This document shows positions 58,147 through 64,000 of a stretch of DNA of 64,000 nucleotides, in pieces. The translations under genes and the position numbers were made by a program. The notes beneath the pieces were generated by a model that was given only the letters and a program-made list of their open reading frames with translations, was not told where the DNA came from and searched no databases. Position 1 is the first letter of the stretch, and every line of letters begins with the position of its first letter. Source of the DNA: Siphonodentalium dalli (taxonomy: Eukaryota > Mollusca > Scaphopoda > Gadilida > Siphonodentaliidae); assembly GCA_032622095.1 (NCBI GenBank), contig CP136067.1, positions 77,092,705 to 77,156,704 of the forward strand. Reading direction: 5' to 3'.

Positions 58147-58325
58147 TTTATTATATACTTTAGTTACTTGCCTATGGCCCCCAATGAATGTCAATATATC
58201 AGAAATTTCAAGCTGACACATTACGCCCAAAAAAATAGTCCCATATTTAAAACACTCAAAAAGTATAGATTTTGTATTTATTATATACTTTCGTTACTTG
58301 CCGATGGCCCCCAATGAATGTCAGT
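58147..58325 (+). repeat. Direct duplication, period 130 bp
   Basis: tttattatatactttmgtta cttgcckatggcccccaatg aatgtca occurs at 58147 and 58277 with three differences. The first copy begins at the end of FB5. Confidence 0.85.
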
Positions 58326-58797
58326 ACATGATGTGTGCAGGAAATCATTCACTATGAAGTATAACCTGACTACACATATGAGGATCCATACGGCGCAATA
58401 ATACCAGTGAGATATCGATATCTCACTAGTGGGATATCACTTATATCTCACTGCTAAAACCTTATTATTCATGGGCAAGTATATAATAAACGAGCGTATT
58501 AACATTTCACTCGATGATATTTTGGATGGTTCGAGCGAAATGAAAACTATATTTAATAAAATTTAATAAATACACATAAACATGGTCTATTCCCAATATG
58601 TTGGTGCACAACTCCATATCAAAACATCACAAATTAATTTAAAAAGATTATGTGCTTATTGCTTGGTTGTTTTGTTTGGTTGTTTTATTTGTTCAGTCGT
58701 ATTATATAGTTTTTTTTAAATTAAATAACATTTTATATTTTAATTTGATTAATTTTATTATTTATTCCTATGGGATCAAAATGGTTGGAAACTAAAA
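58326..58797. other. Stretch with a small nested palindrome
   Basis: 58405-58452 holds gtgagatatcgatatctcac and further tatctcact blocks. Otherwise AT-rich and anonymous. Confidence 0.5.
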
Positions 58798-58964
58798 ATT
58801 GTAATCAGATGTAATCGAAAAGTAATCAGTTACATTTTACTAAAGTAATTGTAATCGTAATCAATTACATTTGAAAAAAATGTATTCAATAATCGTAATC
58901 ATGTAAATCAAAAGTAATTGTAATCGTAATCGATTACATTGGCATGCAATCGCCCCAACCCTGG
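58798..58964 (-). mobile_element. hAT-like terminus
   Basis: On the - strand it begins CCAGGGTTGGGGCGATTGC and runs into repeated AATGTAATCGATTACGAT and GTAATTGTAATC blocks. CAGGGTTGGGG followed by GATTAC-rich subterminal repeats is a widespread hAT end. The other end is not present, so this is a fragment or solo terminus. Confidence 0.6.
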
Positions 58965-59021
58965 CTAGAATTGAACACATATCCCACATGGAACTTTCAA
59001 CCACAGACCTTCATTTATCAA

Positions 59022-59480
59022 ATAAAGTCACTTGGTGGTTTGCACTCCAAAATACGCGTAATAATAGTCGCTTTTTAAGTTTTCCAGATATAGAAATGGC
59101 TCGATAAACACTTGAAATTCCTTTCTATGAGAAGTATAATAATGTCATAGAAAGACACACCTGAGTCATGAAAAAATACAACTTTGAACCTGATATTTGC
59201 ACGACATGGAACAGAAAACATCGTTCCGTGTTAGTCTATTCTTGATATGGTAGAAATAAAGAGCCTTTGTTTCACTTCTGTACGAAAAAAAACCCAGCTG
59301 GAATAGGGCTCTGACCACAGTATGCATTTCTCAGAGCATATGAGGCCGGTATATATACTTATCAACATTTCTTGTATTTGCAACCAATCTTATACATTAC
59401 ATCCTTAGCTTAGAAATTACTTAGACAAAATTTGGAAGCTCGAATGAGCCATGTCCATTTAAATTAACAGAATATCATGA
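59022..59480 (+). mobile_element. pB-1 copy 2, truncated and diverged
   Basis: agtcacttggtggtttgcac tccaaaatacgcg corresponds to the pB-1 left end; the TTAA has become ATAA. Homology continues in order through cgacatggaacagaaaa, the 41-bp motif (59224-59264) and aatttggaagctcgaatgag. No right terminus found. Confidence 0.75.
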
Positions 59481-59599
59481 CAGTAGATGTCATTGGGTCA
59501 ATTATGCGGGCGTGCACGATTATATATGATCCTATAGCCAACATTACTTTCAATATGTTGTATCTGCCACTCGAAGTGAAGGTAATGCCACTTAATCTT

Positions 59600-60260
59600 C
59601 TGTTTTAATAGATAGCTATACTCTTATTTCTTAATACACTTGTTGGATTATGTAGGTAACATCCGCTGCAACCATTATCGGGTTTAAAACGTTTGTTACA
59701 CACAACTAAATGATCCCAAAGTGCAGATATCGTTCGAATAAATATCACGTAAAGAACCATCACAGTCGTGATTACCTTGGAATAGAACCGTAACACTCAT
59801 AAAAGTTATGATTAGGCGGCTAATGCTCCAAATTACTGACACATATCGGGATATTTCCTCAGCTATTTTACAGAAGAATAACACAGGTGCAATGTATACT
59901 CAGTGTTCGTCTTCAGAATGCGTTTAACAGTCGGTATGCTACCGAAAACAAAGAAATTACGTTTACAAGGCTTGATTTTTGGTGATTACATGTTGATAAG
60001 TACACGTTAACTCGCTATATCCGAGTTAATTGTGATCTAAAGTTCAGGTTTCGGTAAAACTGCACTTATGCAGCCTATGTTCGTTCTAGAAAGTTTAAAA
60101 TGTATTTAAGATATATATATAATTATGCGTGATTTTGTCCCGAAAATGATAATTTTTAATCATAAGGAACCCTAACAAATCAGTCAAGAACCATCACAAT
60201 ACCGGCGATAGAACGACTTCCGATGTAACAGTTCCTACGCAGTGATTGTAAGATAAGAAA
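59600..60260 (+). repeat. Dispersed repeat R60, copy 1
   Basis: Shares with 60640-61842, in order: tatttcttaatayac, ccaaagtgcagawat, agttcgaataaat, agaaccgtaacac, cttcagaatgcgttt, acaaagaaattrcgt, acatgttgat, tccgagttaattgtg, aattatgcgtgattttgtc and ggcgatagaacgacttccga. About 80% identity. No ORF. Confidence 0.8.
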
Positions 60261-60931
60261 TGTGTAACAGTTGGACATTTTGACCAAATTTGGGGATAGA
60301 CACCAATTAAGCACCCCCTCCCCAAATCCCCACATCACCCCAATCACGTCATAACCTATCAATGATTTAGTTGAACGTGATTTCATAAGTTATATTCATG
60401 TCTGGGCGACAAACATGTGTAAATGTCCCTCAGGTGGACTTCAGAGGAGGAAATATGATGTCGCTGGCATTGAAATATTTTCACACTTGGATCTTTCAAT
60501 ATGCCCAGATTAAGTAAATGAATATAACATCTCATATTCTCCTGAGAGTAGATTTATATTACCATTGGTCATTTATATAGGCGGGCATGATTATGATACT
60601 ATACTCATCGGGACTTTCAATATTTTATTTCTGCCAATTAATGGCACTTAATCTCCCGCATTAGGTATTTATTGTGTTATTTCTTAATATACCTGTTCTA
60701 TTATGCAAATTACATAAGCTACAGTCAGTATCTGGTTTAAAATGTCAGATACACAAGACGATTTTCGGACCAAAGTGCAGAAATAGTTCGAATAAATCTC
60801 ATGTACAGAACCGTCACAGCCATGATTGGTTTGAAATAGAACCGTAACACGCACCCGTGTTGATTATGAGGACACAGCTCCCAATTATCAACGGGTATAC
60901 TTTATAGTCAGTGTTTGTCTTCACGTGGTAG

Positions 60932-61212
60932 TAGGAGGGCGCGAAGCGCCCAGGATGGTCGAAAAGATCGAGAGATCTTCTCCTTCACCCTCAATTTGAT
61001 GTTTTGGTGTTGTCTTGCATGACAAAAGCCCACCAAAAGTCTCACCATGTCCGACCGTGGCAAATTATTATTGATTGGGTTGGGCCCACGAGCTTTAATA
61101 AGGGGTGGAGGGTGCCCAGGGAGTCCCTGACGAGGTTGATATCGTTGATGATGCTGCTGAGCGAGCCTGGAGTGGTGCGCTGAAATGGAGAACGGGCCCC
61201 CGATGTTAGATT

Positions 61213-61243
<31 letters not shown>

Positions 61244-61492
61244 AACTCATGTGTACAAAAGCAAGCAGTTTTTTTGGTGTCAGGAAAACAAGGGGAGGGC
61301 GGGCGCGACACCCGCATATGAAAGAGAGAGCCCGACAGGTAATGGTATGTTGTTACGTAATTATGACCCACCCTACCTCCCCATACCGTAGCACGGGCAT
61401 AGGTGAAAACATATTTTGACAATTTTATTAGCTGAAATAAATCTGAACAGCGATGACTATTGTATTGCACTGAAAGAGATTTTAATTCCAAT
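60932..61492 (-). mobile_element. Unclassified insertion within R60 copy 2
   Basis: Bounded by the repeated host words tgtttgtcttca (about 60924 and 61494), a candidate target duplication of about 12 bp. At its left edge is gggcgcgaagcgccc, a short perfect hairpin. The - strand has a coding-looking stretch (SGARSPFQRTTPGSLSSIIN) ending at 61042, and an (AT)n at 61206-61238. A family name cannot be given; a retroposed 3' end with hairpin is one option. Confidence 0.5.
61206..61238. repeat. (AT)n microsatellite
   Basis: About 14 AT units. Confidence 0.95.
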
Positions 61493-61842
61493 GTGTTTGT
61501 CTTCAGAATGCGTTTCATATTTTATACGCCACGAAAAACAAAGAAATTGCGTCCGCGTGGCTTGATTTTCAGTGATAACATGTTGATATTTACGTGTTAA
61601 CTCGCTAATACCGAGTTAATTGTGGTCTAGAGTTCAGGTTTCGATAACACGGCACTTCTGCAGCCGCTGTTCATTCAGGAAAGTATAATATATTCAAGAT
61701 ATCTATAATTATGCGTGATTTTGTCACAAAAATGATTATTTTCAATCAGAATGAACCGTAACAAATCAGGCAAGAACCATCACAATATCGGCGATAGAAC
61801 GACTTCCGATGTAACAGTTCCTACACAGTGTCAGCAACAGCA

Positions 61843-62534
61843 TTGTGTTTTGTGTTGCAATCATAACCAGCGACAGTATCCCCATACAAGGAACTAAATA
61901 CTTAAAGATGTCCGTCCGATTTGACACCACAAACCCATCATATGTGCCAGAACATACAATTAATTCGGACTCACGTGAGCCCAGTAACAGGAGTTTTGGT
62001 TGCCAAAAGTCTTGGTCTTATAAAGACCGGCCATGCTTCCGTCGCCAAAAAGCGGTAGATACAAAGCCGTTCATAATAATGAGATTTTGTGATCGTGTTC
62101 GACTTGCTAACTGTTCTTATAGATATATGGCTGCTGTTTTGTGTCATACAAATGATGGTGATTGCAAGTATTGTTTTCTCTTGCTTGGTAAACTGGACAT
62201 TCATTTACAAAGAAAATTTTAACTAACTTGGTGTCAAATCGGATGGTGGATCTTTGATGTATAGTCTTATACTTCCCTTGGATTGCTAAATTAAACCTGA
62301 CCACTTAATATAACAATTATGACTGGCGATCATTCGTGCATATTATAACTTGTTTGAAGAATGTTTGTGATCCATAACCGTCTTTTTAACAGATCGTCTA
62401 TGATAAATATGGTTTATAATTTTCGTTCCAATTAAAGAGAGCGGGTATATTATGTTAAGTATGTTATAATTGCAAAACAACCCAATGCTGCTGCAATGCC
62501 AGTTATATAGTGATCAATAATTTCACATGTGCAA
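61843..62534 (+). mobile_element. Unclassified segment interrupting the R60-type repeat
   Basis: The repeat seen intact (inverted) at 56640-56810 is split here: its left part ends at 61842 and its right part restarts at about 62535 (ccactgtccgaagtcaagta). The inserted segment has an inner inverted pair tccgatttgacacca (61915) / tggtgtcaaatcgga (62229). A 125-codon open frame at 61845-62222 has no recognised domain. Confidence 0.5.
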
Positions 62535-63125
62535 CTGTATCCACTGTCCGAAGTCAAGTATAACTAGAGTTATAGCTCCTGGTTTACATTCGGCTGTGTT
62601 GTTTACTGAGTTGTTCACGCGTGCAGCCAATGGTTACATGACACCAATTATTCTCCATAGGCGACAGTGTTATAGGTCGGGGCTATGCTCGATTCCTTGT
62701 GAATTCAGGAACTTTCTAACGTAGTCAATTTTGAAGAATGGCTCTTCGGACCCAATTTGACCCAAAAAAAATAATAGATACGTGTGGGTTTTCCACCTTT
62801 AAATTTACCGCTTTTGATACTGCTCTAATTTCGCAGAAAAATTCATCACCAAATTTTCAAACATACCCCCATTAAATGCCAGGTTAATTATTTCACCCAC
62901 TCTGTATCAATATTCATCTAGGTATAATATTTCCATGGTGGCTTTGATTTTTTCTTGTTTTTGCATTAATTTTATTCCAATCATAATCAACCATTCAGCT
63001 GCCAGATGTGAGTTTATGCTGACTTGAGTGTGGGTGACAGCACACCAAGGGGGATAATTTTTTATAATTGGTGTACTATAACCCAATGAAAGCTAATGCA
63101 GCAGGTCTAATATAAGTATAGATCG
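62535..63125. other. Repeat continuation, then anonymous DNA
   Basis: 62535-62620 continues the R60-type repeat (aagtcaagtataactagagt, ggtttacattcggctgtgtt). Beyond about 62650 nothing is recognised. Confidence 0.45.
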
Positions 63126-63181
63126 TGCCAAGAATCTCTACTCTGGCTAACGGGAGTTAGCCAGAGTAGAGATTCATGGCA
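63126..63181. repeat. Near-perfect hairpin, 26-bp arms
   Basis: tgccaagaatctctactctg gctaac, loop of about 4, then the inverse ending tcatggca; one or two mismatches in 26 pairs. Confidence 0.9.
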
Positions 63182-63215
63182 TCATCTAATATCAGTACAA
63201 TTATGGGGTGTCCAG

Positions 63216-63308
63216 GCAATGATCAAGACCAAAGGCTCAGTCCAGACCTAACTTACTGGATGAGTTTTGTAAATTTCGCTATAAACTGGAGACGAGTTGT
63301 GGATCCTA
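63216..63308 (-). mobile_element. Half of an FB2-type foldback, reversed
   Basis: ggctcagtccagacctaact tactggatgagttttgtaaa, cgctataaactggagacgag and ttgtggatcc match the reverse complement of the left half of FB2. CGAG is on the + strand, consistent with reversed orientation. The partner arm is absent; the unrelated hairpin at 63126-63181 lies where it might have been. Confidence 0.65.
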
Positions 63309-64000
63309 TATTTGTTGTTAAGTGAATGTTATGACAATTTTTCGACTTTGAGGTTTGGGTTTTCTTGGTTTTCAGATGATTACTTCATACCGAATGGAAT
63401 GAATTTTGGTATCCAAGTTTGAAACCATAAATTGCAGGTCAAGTTCGATCTTCGGTTCTGTCCGCTCATTTTTACCAGAGTGATGGACCTGTTTCGATAT
63501 TCGGGTTTTCTTATAGTTTCGTGTTGATATCTGCAGTTATACTTGGTTGATTACCCACCAAACGTTGTATCATTGCTGAATTGGCTCAAATACAAGCTAT
63601 TCTTGAAACGGGTATTTGTCAAATGATTCTCAGCAGACTTATTAGTAGCCTGTCATTTGTAATATGGGCCTTTCTAAAATATTTTATTGGTTTTCGGCTG
63701 ATAATTCCAAATTACGGAATCAGTCTGAATGCAATTTGAATCAAACCAATGGGCGTTTTATGCCACCGTGGTGGTGCTTTTGTTAGTAAATCAATCTGAC
63801 ATTGATACCCACGGGTACCCACGTACTATGCCAAAACCTGGAAACTTTTTGTGAAGTTTATAACATTGAAAAAAAAAACATGACAAGACAGCAACAGCCA
63901 ACCGATATCACACGACGTATAGGTGACTTTGTTGAGCCGATTTTGATTTGCATCGCTAACAATGATGGAATTTCTCCCTGGAAATAATTCAATGTTTATT
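63309..64000 (+). repeat. Diverged copy of the 43.9-kb repeat, then anonymous DNA
   Basis: 63350-63560 contains tttggtatccaagtttgaaa, caggtcaagttcgatcttcg, gttctgtccgctcattttta and gatggacctg, following the block order of 43930-44170. The last 400 bp show nothing recognisable. Confidence 0.45.

Larger units (their letters stand above)
60640..61842 (+). repeat. Dispersed repeat R60, copy 2, with about 560-bp insertion
   Basis: Same order as copy 1, but the cagtgtttgtcttca block at about 60920-60935 is broken off and resumes at about 61493 (gtgtttgtcttcagaatgcg), so the insertion duplicated tgtttgtcttca at both borders. The repeat then stops at tacacagtg (61842), where a further segment of about 690 bp separates it from its continuation at 62535. 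Confidence 0.8.

Noticed and set aside
60940-60962. GGGCGCGAAGCGCCC hairpin as a Helitron 3' end
   Set aside because: The CTRR end and AT insertion context expected for a Helitron are not present in the right position.
61845-62222. 125-codon frame on the + strand
   Set aside because: Lies within a segment bounded by inverted repeats and shows no transposase motif.

Overview
This is a stretch of a eukaryotic, almost certainly metazoan, nuclear genome. It has no bacterial-style gene packing. AT-rich, intron-like or intergenic DNA is filled with decayed non-LTR retrotransposons, non-autonomous DNA transposons, foldback elements, minisatellites and microsatellites. The repeat at 48.1-48.8 kb (recurring gggcgtaactctgg blocks, a GGAC-rich run, then a CCCCC...GGGGG terminal hairpin) and the style of the foldbacks suggest a marine lophotrochozoan, most likely a mollusc. 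That is recognition from memory, not a search. I found no confident host protein-coding gene, rRNA or tRNA.

Layout. 0-2 kb: 3' part of a LINE reverse transcriptase on the + strand, cut by the window edge, one frameshift, ending in an (ATGTT)n tail. 1.85-5.3 kb: two tandem elements carrying many GGTTTAAACC boxes, one holding a nested piggyBac-like element with TTAA on both sides. 6.05-7.3 kb: a large foldback whose outer ends are minisatellites in inverted orientation. 7.3-15 kb: mostly featureless, with one MITE copy, a small hairpin and a (GT)n/(G)n tract. 15.13-15.29 kb: a TA-flanked palindrome made of TCTCGAGA units. 17.0-17.45 kb: a 28-bp minisatellite open in all three frames of the - strand. 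19.1-19.4 kb: a CR1/L2-type LINE 3' end. 20.7-22.4 kb: an 848-bp tandem duplication. 23.5-25.7 kb: another MITE copy, two foldbacks and a (TCTA)n-tailed retroelement end.

28.7-32.1 kb: a near full-length but broken Jockey/CR1-type LINE on the - strand (endonuclease and reverse transcriptase) with four single-base frameshifts and an in-frame deletion. 33.9-37.55 kb: a 3.6-kb element with roughly 600-bp inverted arms carrying ATGGC/GCCAT boxes. 37.9-39.3 kb: a 41-bp minisatellite derived from a motif inside piggyBac-like elements, plus a 426-bp duplication that looks perfect. 40.4-45.2 kb: G/C-run repeats, a foldback, a TTAA-flanked element and a Mutator-like MITE with a perfect 9-bp target duplication and an empty site within the same window. 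45.5-51.6 kb: microsatellites, a mollusc-type repeat and a second LINE fragment related to the first. 52.7-64 kb: a second TTAA-flanked element, a hAT-like element with an 8-bp target duplication (7/8), more foldbacks and pairs of diverged direct repeats.

The most interesting pattern is a group of hairpin elements (24.6, 25.4, 41.6 and 58.0 kb, half a copy at 63.2 kb, and perhaps 33.3 kb) that fold back almost perfectly yet carry a strand polarity: CTCG occurs in both arms in the same orientation, and an AGAGGAT terminus sits at only one end, with the two asymmetries agreeing. The second is a 41-bp motif shared by two piggyBac-like families that has expanded into a minisatellite at one locus.
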